A stretch of 64,000 bases of DNA from CAYZJB01 sp964602985 (GTDB taxonomy: Bacteria; CLD3; SB21), in contig CAZRTJ010000006.1 in NCBI GenBank assembly GCA_964602985.1, forward strand, positions 98,480 through 162,479. The letters are read 5' to 3'. Each line of letters begins with the position of its first letter. Position 1 is the first letter of the stretch. Both the position numbers and the translations under genes were made by a program. Below, piece by piece: positions 15,872 to 23,632 of this stretch. The notes beneath the pieces were generated by a model, which worked only from the letters and a program-made list of their open reading frames with translations, searched no databases and was not told where the DNA came from.

Positions 15872-18762
15872 AGCGCGTGTGGGTGTGGACGTGGCTGATG
15901 CCGGCGGCGTTGTGGTCGCAGGAGGGGATCCGTACGTACGATGCGGCGATCCGCGTGCAATCCGACGGATCGCTCGAAATCACCGAGACGCTCGTCGTCC
16001 AGGTCGAGGGCAACAAAATCCGCCGTGGAATTTTCAAGGACCTGGACCGTCTGGATGAGTTTGCCGTCCTCTCCGTCACGCGGAACGGCGCAGCCGAACC
16101 GTACACGGTCGAGGACGTCGAGGATTTCCGCCGCATCCGCATCGGTGACTCCGAGAAGCTTCTTTCGATCGGCGAGCATACCTACACCGTCCAGTACCGC
16201 TGTCACCACGTACTGCGGTTCTTTAATCGCCATGACGAGTTGTATTGGAATGTGACGGGCAACGGGTGGTCCTTTCCGATCGATCGGGCCACGGCCATGG
16301 TCGTACTGCCGCAACGCGTCGTGAGCGGCTTGCAAGTGAAAGCGTACACCGGTCCGAAAGGATATGCCGGTACCGATTTCAGATCCTCTGCTTCCGGCAA
16401 TCGGGTGTTTGTTGAGACGACACGGCAATTGTTGAGCGGGGACGGCCTGACGATCGTCGTCGGATGGCCGCCGGGTCCGGTGCAGCGCATCGAGGAGAAA
16501 ATTTTCGATCTGAACGTGGACATGCGGCTGGACAGCGTCGGGCGTCTCACGGTGTGGGAGGAACTTACGGTGCAGGCCCTTGGGGTGCGATTGGACAGCG
16601 TGTTGCTGCATCCGGTGTGGCATCCGGACATCGTCCCGCAGACCGCTTCGGTGGACGGTCGAGAGGTGGCGATGGCCCGGGTCCAGGTGGATGGCGACGA
16701 CGTGATCGAGATACGTGATACGGCTGTGTTCCGGCCCGGACTCCGGCACGTGCGACTCGAGTATGGATTGAACAACGCCGTGGCCTTCGGGTTGGATACG
16801 GATACGTTTACCGTACGAATGCTGGGCAAGTGGAATATGGAAATCGATCGGGTGCGGGTGCGTCTACGCGTGCCGGATGGGATCGACATCCGTACGTCGA
16901 TCCTCGACGCGCTCACGCTGATCGAAGAAGACGGGCGGAATCCGCGCGTGGTGTTTGAAGGAGAGAAGAATGTGTTGACGGTGAAGTCCGAAGAATATCT
17001 CACGCTGCGCGAGGATATTCAATTTCGTTTTTCCTGGCCGATGGGGTCGATCCAGAACGGTCAGTCCGGATGGCGCTCCTTGCGGCAGACGTTGCGGTTA
17101 TCTCCCGGCGGGACTCTGTCGGTGCGGCAGGAGATCGGTGTGGTCGAAGAGTCATATGATGAGAAACACTGGAATCTGACCGTGTACAAGACACCGGTGG
17201 AGCGATGGAACGATCCAAAGGCATGGTACTCCTCCACACCGACCCGAAATATTTCACTCCGTAATCTGTCTGTTCTGGTGGATGGAGAGCCTGCCAAGAC
17301 CACAACAGATGCCTGGTCTTCCGCCGTGCAAATGAGCATCCCACTCACTGATACGAAGCGCGGGGCGCATCGGATGGACTGGTCGTACGAGATCAGCCGG
17401 CAGGTGTGGGAGTCGGACACAGCGCAATCGGTTTTCTGGCTGGCGGCGACGAAGGAAGAATTGGGCCACATGGATTCGCTGACGATCGAGTTTGGTTCGG
17501 ACGTGCCAGCGAAAAACGTTTTTCTCGGTACGCGGTTCGTAGACGGGACCCTCGCGCTCACGCCGATTGCATCAGAAGACGGAGTCACCTCCTATACCTT
17601 GCGCAATCTGTATCGCCTGTCGGGTTTGGACGAAGTGTGGCTCCGCGCCGATTTTCCTCCGGGGTCGATCGACATGGGTTCCCCGATTCTCAACACGATA
17701 CTGGATCATCGACTTCACCTGTGGTGGGCTCCCATCCTCGCGTCGATCCTGATTTTTCTTGTTTTCTGGGTTTTTGTCGGGCGGGATCCGCAGATCGGAA
17801 CGATCGTTCCCTCGTATCAGCCTCCGCGAGGGATGAGTCCTGCCGCTATGCGATACCTCCAACGGCCGCATCGCGATCCGTTATTGATGGCGCTTGCGCT
17901 GGTGCACGCGGCCGTTCGCGGAAAAATCAAAATCAAAGAATCGGCTCCCGACCGATACGATATCACCGTTCTCTCGGGGCTGGGGGATGAATATGACGAC
18001 GAACATTTGAAGGCTGTCCTGTCCAAGGCGGGAACGGTCCTTCGTCTGGACGGCAAAGCGAACGCGTCCCTGGCCGCGGTCCGTCGGCAAATCGAACAGG
18101 CGATCGTGGATGCGTATGGAAAGGAATTCAAGAGCAATATCGGATGGTGGTTGCTCGGCGTCTTGATGAGTGGGGTACTCATGGTCGCGGCGCTTATGTT
18201 TACTGAATTGCAGACCCTGTCGGAGAGTTATCTGATGGGCAACTTCGTTCTGTACGGCGCCATCATGGTCGTGGTGTATGGCGTTTTCCTACGGTTGTTG
18301 GCAAGACCTTCGGAAGTGGCAACGACCTTGCGGCGAGAGATCGAGGGGTTCAAGATGTTTTTGTCGGTGACCGACAAGGACCGGTATGAATGGATGGGGA
18401 CCCTGCGCCTGGACGAGGCTTTGTTTGAGCGGTATTTGCCCTACGCGATGGCGCTGGGGATCGAAGACAACTGGGCGGAAAAATTCCGTTCGATCATCCG
18501 GTTTGAAGAGTACAAGCCCGCATGGTTTGACGGAGACTCGCGGCGGTTTGCGGGAGCGGGTCTGCATGCGCTGACGCGCAGCATGCGTTCGTCCGTCGTT
18601 CAGACGGCCAAGGAGCCACCACCACCGCCCTCCTCATCGGGCGGATCGGGATACAGCGGCAGTTCCCGCAGTTACAGTTCATACTCCAGCAGCCGATCGT
18701 CCGGATTCTCTCGCGGGAGTTCGGGAGGCGGATCGGGAAGCCGTGGCGGCGGCGGTTGGTGA
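15868..18762 (+). CDS. Large DUF2207 membrane protein with Ser/Gly-rich tail
   Basis: 964 aa, GTG start overlapping the lemA stop by 4 bp. Signal peptide, then a DUF2207 beta domain (about 20-210: YDAAIRVQSDGSLEITETL, RRGIFKD). A second, partly similar beta segment follows (about 210-400: FDLNVDMRLDSVGRLTVWEELT), then a further extracytoplasmic region. Membrane helices lie near 620-640 (WWAPILASILIFLVFW) and 755-815. A cytoplasmic part precedes the tail, about 915-964, of GSSRSYSSYSS-type low complexity ending GGGGW. Usual DUF2207 proteins are near 600 aa, so this one is longer through apparent duplication of the N-terminal beta region. Function unknown. Confidence 0.85.
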   Translation: MKRVWVWTWLMPAALWSQEGIRTYDAAIRVQSDGSLEITETLVVQVEGNKIRRGIFKDLDRLDEFAVLSVTRNGAAEPYTVEDVEDFRRIRIGDSEKLLSIGEHTYTVQYRCHHVLRFFNRHDELYWNVTGNGWSFPIDRATAMVVLPQRVVSGLQVKAYTGPKGYAGTDFRSSASGNRVFVETTRQLLSGDGLTIVVGWPPGPVQRIEEKIFDLNVDMRLDSVGRLTVWEELTVQALGVRLDSVLLHPVWHPDIVPQTASVDGREVAMARVQVDGDDVIEIRDTAVFRPGLRHVRLEYGLNNAVAFGLDTDTFTVRMLGKWNMEIDRVRVRLRVPDGIDIRTSILDALTLIEEDGRNPRVVFEGEKNVLTVKSEEYLTLREDIQFRFSWPMGSIQNGQSGWRSLRQTLRLSPGGTLSVRQEIGVVEESYDEKHWNLTVYKTPVERWNDPKAWYSSTPTRNISLRNLSVLVDGEPAKTTTDAWSSAVQMSIPLTDTKRGAHRMDWSYEISRQVWESDTAQSVFWLAATKEELGHMDSLTIEFGSDVPAKNVFLGTRFVDGTLALTPIASEDGVTSYTLRNLYRLSGLDEVWLRADFPPGSIDMGSPILNTILDHRLHLWWAPILASILIFLVFWVFVGRDPQIGTIVPSYQPPRGMSPAAMRYLQRPHRDPLLMALALVHAAVRGKIKIKESAPDRYDITVLSGLGDEYDDEHLKAVLSKAGTVLRLDGKANASLAAVRRQIEQAIVDAYGKEFKSNIGWWLLGVLMSGVLMVAALMFTELQTLSESYLMGNFVLYGAIMVVVYGVFLRLLARPSEVATTLRREIEGFKMFLSVTDKDRYEWMGTLRLDEALFERYLPYAMALGIEDNWAEKFRSIIRFEEYKPAWFDGDSRRFAGAGLHALTRSMRSSVVQTAKEPPPPPSSSGGSGYSGSSRSYSSYSSSRSSGFSRGSSGGGSGSRGGGGW

Positions 18763-18814
18763 GGCGATGTCGGATGACCTGGTTCTCCTGCTGAACATCT
18801 TCAGCCTGCGCCGA

Positions 18815-18857
18815 GTCATTCCTATCATGCAACCCGCTTCGGGTCACGCAGAATGAC
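18815..18857. repeat. Intergenic stem-loop
   Basis: GTCATTC (18815-18821) pairs with GAATGAC (18851-18857), with an inner ACCCG-CTT-CGGGT hairpin. There is no T-run, so it is not a standard terminator. It may be a remnant of an interspersed palindromic repeat. Confidence 0.35.
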
Positions 18858-18978
18858 CGGGCTGTGAAATTTGTTCGGGTGGGCGGTGATCGCCAGGGAA
18901 CCGCCAGACGCAGTCGCGGAAATTCAGTTTTTCTTAGCCGAATTTTTCTATATTGCCCGCCACAGCGAAGGAGCGTAC

Positions 18979-20655
18979 ATGGCGGACAACAATAAGATCA
19001 TTTTTTCCATGGTCGGCGTGGGGAAGATCCACAAGCCCAACCGACAGGTTCTCAAAGACATTTATTTGTCGTTTTTCTACGGGGCGAAGATCGGTGTGCT
19101 CGGACTCAATGGAGCCGGTAAGAGCACGTTGCTGCGGATCGTCGCCGGAGTCGATCAGGACTATGTCGGCAAAATCACCGCCGACAAGGGCATTACGTTT
19201 GGATACCTGCCGCAGGAGCCGGAATTGGACCCTGCGAAAACGGTCAGGGAAATTGTCGAGGAGGCCGTCCACGATACCGTGCGTTTGCTGCGTGAATTTG
19301 AGAAAGTCTCGGAGCAAATGGCTGACCCGAACGCGGATTTCGATTCGCTCCTCGAAAAGCAGGGGAAACTGCAGGAGGAGATCGAACACAAGAATGCGTG
19401 GGATCTGGACAGCCGCCTGGAGATGGCCATGGATGCTCTGCGTTGCCCCGAGCCTGATACGCCCGTCCGCGTTCTCTCCGGGGGCGAACGTCGCCGGGTC
19501 GCGCTGTGCCGACTGCTCTTGCAGGAACCGGACGTCCTTCTGCTGGACGAACCGACCAACCATCTCGATGCGGAATCGGTCGGCTGGCTGGAGCAGCATC
19601 TTGCGCAATACAAGGGCACGGTCATCGCGGTCACGCACGACCGATATTTTCTCGATAACGTCGCCGGATGGATTCTGGAGCTGGACCGCGGGGAGGGAAT
19701 TCCGTTCGAAGGAAATTATTCATCCTGGCTCGAACAGAAACGAAAACGGCTCGCCGTCGAGGAGAAGCAGGAATCGAAACGGCAAAAAGCGCTCGCCGAG
19801 GAGCTCGAGTGGGTGCGCATGAATCCGAAAGGCCGTCACGCCAAGAGCAAAGCCCGCATCGCCGCGTACGAGAAACTGCTTGCCGAAGAAAACGAGAAGC
19901 GCAACGAAGAGATGGAGATCTTCGTTCCTCCGGGCCCCCGCTTGGGCAATCTCGTCGTCGAAGCAACGGGACTCGCGAAAGGATACGACAACCGCCTGCT
20001 GTATGAAAATTTGAATTTCTCCCTCCCGCCCGGCGGGATCATTGGCGTAATCGGTCCCAACGGTGCGGGGAAGACGACACTTTTCCGTATGATCACAGGA
20101 CAAGAAAAACCCGACCAGGGCTCGATCAAGATCGGGGAGACAGTCAAACTGGGATACATCGATCAGAATCGACCGCTCGACCCGGCGAAATCGATCTGGG
20201 AGGAAATTTCTGGCGGAGAAGAAACGCTGATGCTGGGACATCGGGAGGTCAATTCCCGTGCGTACGTGGCGCGATTCAATTTCAGCGGAACCGATCAGCA
20301 GAAAAAAGTCACTCAGCTGTCCGGAGGCGAGCGCAATCGCGTCCATCTGGCCAAAATGCTGAAAGAAGGCGCCAATGTTCTGCTTCTGGACGAGCCTACC
20401 AACGATCTCGATGTGAACACGTTGCGTGCGCTGGAAGAAGCCCTGCAGGCGTTTGCGGGCTGTGCCGTGATCATTTCCCACGATCGCTGGTTCCTGGATC
20501 GTGTCGCCACGCACATTCTTGCCTTTGAGGGAGACAGTCAGGTGCAGTGGTTTGACGGTAATTACAGTCAGTACATCGAAAACTATCGGCAACGCATGGG
20601 CATCGACGCCGAGCGTCCGCATCGGATCAAATACCGGAAACTCGTCCGTGAATGA
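18979..20655 (+). CDS. ettA: Energy-dependent translational throttle protein EttA (ABC-F)
   Basis: 558 aa. Two ABC ATPase domains on one chain with no membrane part: Walker A GLNGAGKST and GPNGAGKTT, signatures LSGGERRRVAL and LSGGERNRVHL, Walker B DVLLLDEPTNHLD and NVLLLDEPTNDLD. ABC-F proteins of this type bind the ribosomal E site and gate translation according to energy state. The linker (about 240-310) carries the basic helices seen in EttA. The start at ATG 18979 is preceded by GAAGGAG. A TATATTG at 18949 may be its -10 element. The next gene overlaps its end by 8 bp. Confidence 0.95.
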   Translation: MADNNKIIFSMVGVGKIHKPNRQVLKDIYLSFFYGAKIGVLGLNGAGKSTLLRIVAGVDQDYVGKITADKGITFGYLPQEPELDPAKTVREIVEEAVHDTVRLLREFEKVSEQMADPNADFDSLLEKQGKLQEEIEHKNAWDLDSRLEMAMDALRCPEPDTPVRVLSGGERRRVALCRLLLQEPDVLLLDEPTNHLDAESVGWLEQHLAQYKGTVIAVTHDRYFLDNVAGWILELDRGEGIPFEGNYSSWLEQKRKRLAVEEKQESKRQKALAEELEWVRMNPKGRHAKSKARIAAYEKLLAEENEKRNEEMEIFVPPGPRLGNLVVEATGLAKGYDNRLLYENLNFSLPPGGIIGVIGPNGAGKTTLFRMITGQEKPDQGSIKIGETVKLGYIDQNRPLDPAKSIWEEISGGEETLMLGHREVNSRAYVARFNFSGTDQQKKVTQLSGGERNRVHLAKMLKEGANVLLLDEPTNDLDVNTLRALEEALQAFAGCAVIISHDRWFLDRVATHILAFEGDSQVQWFDGNYSQYIENYRQRMGIDAERPHRIKYRKLVRE

Positions 20656-21061
20656 GCGCGCGTTCCTCGGGTTGGTGTTGCTCAGCGCCGCCGCGTACGG
20701 TCAACGGCTGTCCTTCGAACAACAACTGCCGATCGCGAGGGGCGCATTCTTCCCGCAGGTGGTTCGTCATGCCGAGGAACTGGACGCGGGTGTGTATCGA
20801 GACACTTCTGAAGGCTCCTGGAAACTCCTGATCGTGAATCACTTTGCCGATTCATTTACGGAGAGCGTGTACACGTGGAACGACAGCGTGCGCGCCTTCT
20901 GCTATGGCGGCGAAACATCGCTCGTCGAACTGGTGGGCCCGATTCGTCCAGACTGTTCCTCCATCGTGTACTTTCAACGCAAGCATATGTCCGACGGCCG
21001 CCTTCGCGACCGGATGATCTTCCGCGATGCGCGAGGCGAGACGATCTATGAGCGCCGATAG
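20648..21061 (+). CDS. Hypothetical secreted protein
   Basis: 137 aa with GTG start at 20648, overlapping the ettA stop by 8 bp. The N-terminus NERAFLGLVLLSAAAYGQ is a signal peptide. The mature part (e.g. GSWKLLIVNHFADSF, DRMIFRDARGETIYERR) has no motif I recognise. It is held between ettA and the GDPD gene by overlaps on both sides, so all are probably co-translated. Confidence 0.6.
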   Translation: MNERAFLGLVLLSAAAYGQRLSFEQQLPIARGAFFPQVVRHAEELDAGVYRDTSEGSWKLLIVNHFADSFTESVYTWNDSVRAFCYGGETSLVELVGPIRPDCSSIVYFQRKHMSDGRLRDRMIFRDARGETIYERR

Positions 21062-21749
21062 AATCACGATCATCGGACACCGCGGGAGCGGGGCGGGAAC
21101 GCATCCCATCGGCGGAAGGGAGAATTCGTTGCGTTCGGCTCGTCACGCGTTTGACTCCGGTGCGGACGAGATCGAGGTGGATCTGGCCATCACGTCCGAC
21201 GACCGGATTGTCCTGTATCACGATCCGGTACTCTCGCAATCGCGCCGGGCAGTCGAGCACGTCCCGTTTGCAGACGTTTGCGCCGAGGAAACGGAAATGG
21301 CAACTCTCGAAGACCTTCGGTCGGCATTTCCGACCCGATCTTTGATCGTCGAACTGAAATCGTACACGCCCTATCGCCGCATTGTCGACGCCCTGATGCA
21401 AACGGATGTATCGAACGTCCGGTTCATCTCCTTTTCGCGGGCGGCCCTGGAGTATGTGCGCAGTCGTCATCCGTCAGTGTATTGCAATTTCATCGCGACC
21501 TGCGTCGATGAGCGGTTTGAGCCCCTGGTGAGGCGAGCGCATCTGGATTGGGCGGCGGAGTGGAAAATTCAGGAAATCTCAGGCCATTGGTGGTTGTTCA
21601 CCACGACGATGATCCGTCGGGCGCGCGAACAGTTTGTCGTTGGATTGGGCATGATCGATACACCGTCGCGATTGCAAAAATGCAGGCGTCACGGGGTCAC
21701 CCGCGTGTACACCAACCGCGTGCGGGAGGTTGTGTCGTGGATGCGGTGA
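21048..21749 (+). CDS. Glycerophosphodiester phosphodiesterase family protein
   Basis: 233 aa. The TIM-barrel GDPD signature is clear: GHRGSG at residues 9-14 (first catalytic His), RENSLRSARHAFDSGAD (Glu-Asn), EIEVDLAITSDDRIVLYHDP (Glu, Asp and second His) and LIVELK. It hydrolyses glycerophosphodiesters to glycerol-3-phosphate and an alcohol. No signal peptide, so probably cytoplasmic. Overlaps the preceding gene by 14 bp and abuts the regulator downstream. Confidence 0.85.
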   Translation: MSADRITIIGHRGSGAGTHPIGGRENSLRSARHAFDSGADEIEVDLAITSDDRIVLYHDPVLSQSRRAVEHVPFADVCAEETEMATLEDLRSAFPTRSLIVELKSYTPYRRIVDALMQTDVSNVRFISFSRAALEYVRSRHPSVYCNFIATCVDERFEPLVRRAHLDWAAEWKIQEISGHWWLFTTTMIRRAREQFVVGLGMIDTPSRLQKCRRHGVTRVYTNRVREVVSWMR

Positions 21750-21790
21750 GAGGGCAGAATGGCGAAGTGTCCGGAGATGACAAAGAGCTC

Positions 21791-22387
21791 ATGCACCGGT
21801 CACTCCTTGCGTTCTTGTCGAAATACATTGAACTCACAGAGGACGAGAAAGACGCAATCATGTCATTGAATGCGTTTCGAACCGTCAAGAAAGGAACGGT
21901 CCTTCTCAAGGAAGGTCAACGCGCACGAGAGAGCTACTTTGTCTTGCAAGGATGCCTCCGAGTGTTTTACGTGGTTGACGGAGAAGAAAAAACAACTGCC
22001 TTCTACACGGAAATGGAAAGTCTCACGCCAAAGGGTGTCGCCAGCCAGGATCTCTCCGAGTATTTCATTTCCTGTGTGGAGGATTCCGTCATCGCCATCT
22101 CCACGCCCGAGATGGAAACTGAAATGTTCAGGAAATTCCACCGATTTGAAACGCTTTGCCGTGTGCTTTCGGAAGATCTCCTCGCCAGAAGTCAACAGAG
22201 CTTGGATGAATTCAAAACTTCCTCTCCCGAGCAGCGCTACGTGAATTTGCGTGAAAAGAGGCCAGACTTGATCCAGCGTGTACCGCAGTATCAATTGGCG
22301 AGTTATTTGGGGATTACTCCGCAGTCGTTGAGCCGCTTGCGCGCCAGGCTGAAGGAAAAAGAGCGAACTTTTTCTTACCGTAAGTGA
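21791..22387 (+). CDS. Crp/Fnr family transcriptional regulator
   Basis: 198 aa from ATG 21791. Cyclic-nucleotide-binding-type beta roll (about 10-110: GTVLLKEGQRARESYFVLQGCLRVFY), a dimer helix, and a C-terminal HTH with VPQYQLASYLGITPQSLSRLRARL (about 165-190). This is the short Crp form common in Bacteroidetes. It lacks the RGE..G..SA..R phosphate cassette, so cAMP is unlikely as ligand. An alternative GTG at 21746 would overlap the GDPD stop (GTGA) and add 15 residues. Confidence 0.88.
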   Translation: MHRSLLAFLSKYIELTEDEKDAIMSLNAFRTVKKGTVLLKEGQRARESYFVLQGCLRVFYVVDGEEKTTAFYTEMESLTPKGVASQDLSEYFISCVEDSVIAISTPEMETEMFRKFHRFETLCRVLSEDLLARSQQSLDEFKTSSPEQRYVNLREKRPDLIQRVPQYQLASYLGITPQSLSRLRARLKEKERTFSYRK

Positions 22388-22450
22388 ATGACTTTTCGCT
22401 TCCTTGCCGGTTACCATGGCAGGGCCATGCACATCGCATGAAGGAAGGAT

Positions 22451-23071
22451 ATGAAGAGGAACTGTCTCACGCTTCTCGTTGTTTTGATGCTGATCCGTTT
22501 CGTCCCGATCCAGGCGCAAGACGCCCGCCAGGACAGTCTGGATCGGAGAAGAATCGTTGGCAGCACCTTGTTTGTGTTGGGTAATTTGGGTTCGAAGAAC
22601 AGACCTGACTTTGCGCAGGTCAACCTGGGGTATCGCGTCACAAGCAAGGACGCAGTTTCTCTGGAACTGAAGACGTGGAAATACGCCTGGCCGCTGGGCA
22701 TCCCCTATGGGAAATCATTTGAAGCTCCGGAAGAAAAATTTCCGGGATACATTCGAGAATACGGATTTGCCCTCGTGTATCAGCGATTTTGGTGGAAGGG
22801 CTTTTATACGGGTGTTCACGTGATGAATGCCTGGCAGGTTTTTGTTGATGATCGCGGAAAGAAAATAGACAATGGCTTCCAGATTTTTACTACATACAGG
22901 ATGGGGGTTCACTTCGCGTTTCGCAAAGACAGAATTTTTATTGAACCGTCTATTGCAGTTACGCATCGTCCGTATCATACTCCCATGCCGGAGTCCTTTA
23001 AACGATTGGATGAGAAATGGTCGAAGTTCTTTTTCGGAGAGCCGGGTCTTCATTTTGGGTTCCATTTTTGA
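22451..23071 (+). CDS. Predicted outer-membrane or periplasmic beta-rich protein
   Basis: 206 aa, RBS GAAGGAT just before ATG. Signal peptide KRNCLTLLVVLMLIRFVPIQAQ with likely cleavage after AQA. The mature chain has alternating aromatic strands (FALVYQRFWWKGFYTGVHVMN, HFAFRKDRIFIEPSIAVTH) and ends in Phe, suggesting a small barrel. Family not recognised in detail. It follows the Crp/Fnr gene by 63 bp and may be its target. Confidence 0.6.
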   Translation: MKRNCLTLLVVLMLIRFVPIQAQDARQDSLDRRRIVGSTLFVLGNLGSKNRPDFAQVNLGYRVTSKDAVSLELKTWKYAWPLGIPYGKSFEAPEEKFPGYIREYGFALVYQRFWWKGFYTGVHVMNAWQVFVDDRGKKIDNGFQIFTTYRMGVHFAFRKDRIFIEPSIAVTHRPYHTPMPESFKRLDEKWSKFFFGEPGLHFGFHF

Positions 23072-23101
23072 ATTTCATGACAAATGATCTTGGGTGCGAC
23101 G

Positions 23102-23632
23102 ATGAATGATCTTCCGTTGCGACGGGCGTGGCAGGCCATCGAAGATCAGCGATGCAGGATCATGGAGGCCCTCCGCCCTCTTCCGGTCGGGCAGTTGCGC
23201 AAGCGGCCTACGGCAGACGCCTGGCATGTGGCGGACGTACTCCAGCATCTGCAACTGGCCGAAAACGGTATCCTCCGTCATGCGATCCACAAACAACGTG
23301 CGCGCGCCTCTGCTGTAACCTGGCGCGCAAGGATCCTCTACCGGATCATGCAAGCTCATTTTGCCCTTCCGATGTTCAAAACGAAGGCGCCTCCGAAAGC
23401 CGTGCCAGCCGAAGACACACGAACATTGATTCAGATCGAATCAGACTGGGAGCAAGGAAGAAAAGATTGGCTGGAGTTTTTGTCCGATCTGACTCGCGAA
23501 GAATTGCGCAGAGGGATTTTCTACCATCCGATCACCGGCCCCCTCACGCCATTGGCGACGGTGCGGTGGATCGCGATGCACATCCATCATCACGAAAAAC
23601 AGATTCAGCGGATTCTGCGGGTTATTTGTTAA
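23102..23632 (+). CDS. DinB/YfiT superfamily protein
   Basis: 176 aa four-helix-bundle protein. Metal-ligand-like histidines occur in WHVADVLQHLQLAEN (about 40-54) and at the C-terminus MHIHHHEKQIQRIL (about 160-172), the usual DinB triad positions. Members are metal-dependent hydrolases or thiol transferases of mostly unknown substrate. The start is uncertain: ATG 23084 is in frame six codons upstream. Its end overlaps the convergent PAS gene by 11 bp. Confidence 0.8.
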   Translation: MNDLPLRRAWQAIEDQRCRIMEALRPLPVGQLRKRPTADAWHVADVLQHLQLAENGILRHAIHKQRARASAVTWRARILYRIMQAHFALPMFKTKAPPKAVPAEDTRTLIQIESDWEQGRKDWLEFLSDLTREELRRGIFYHPITGPLTPLATVRWIAMHIHHHEKQIQRILRVIC

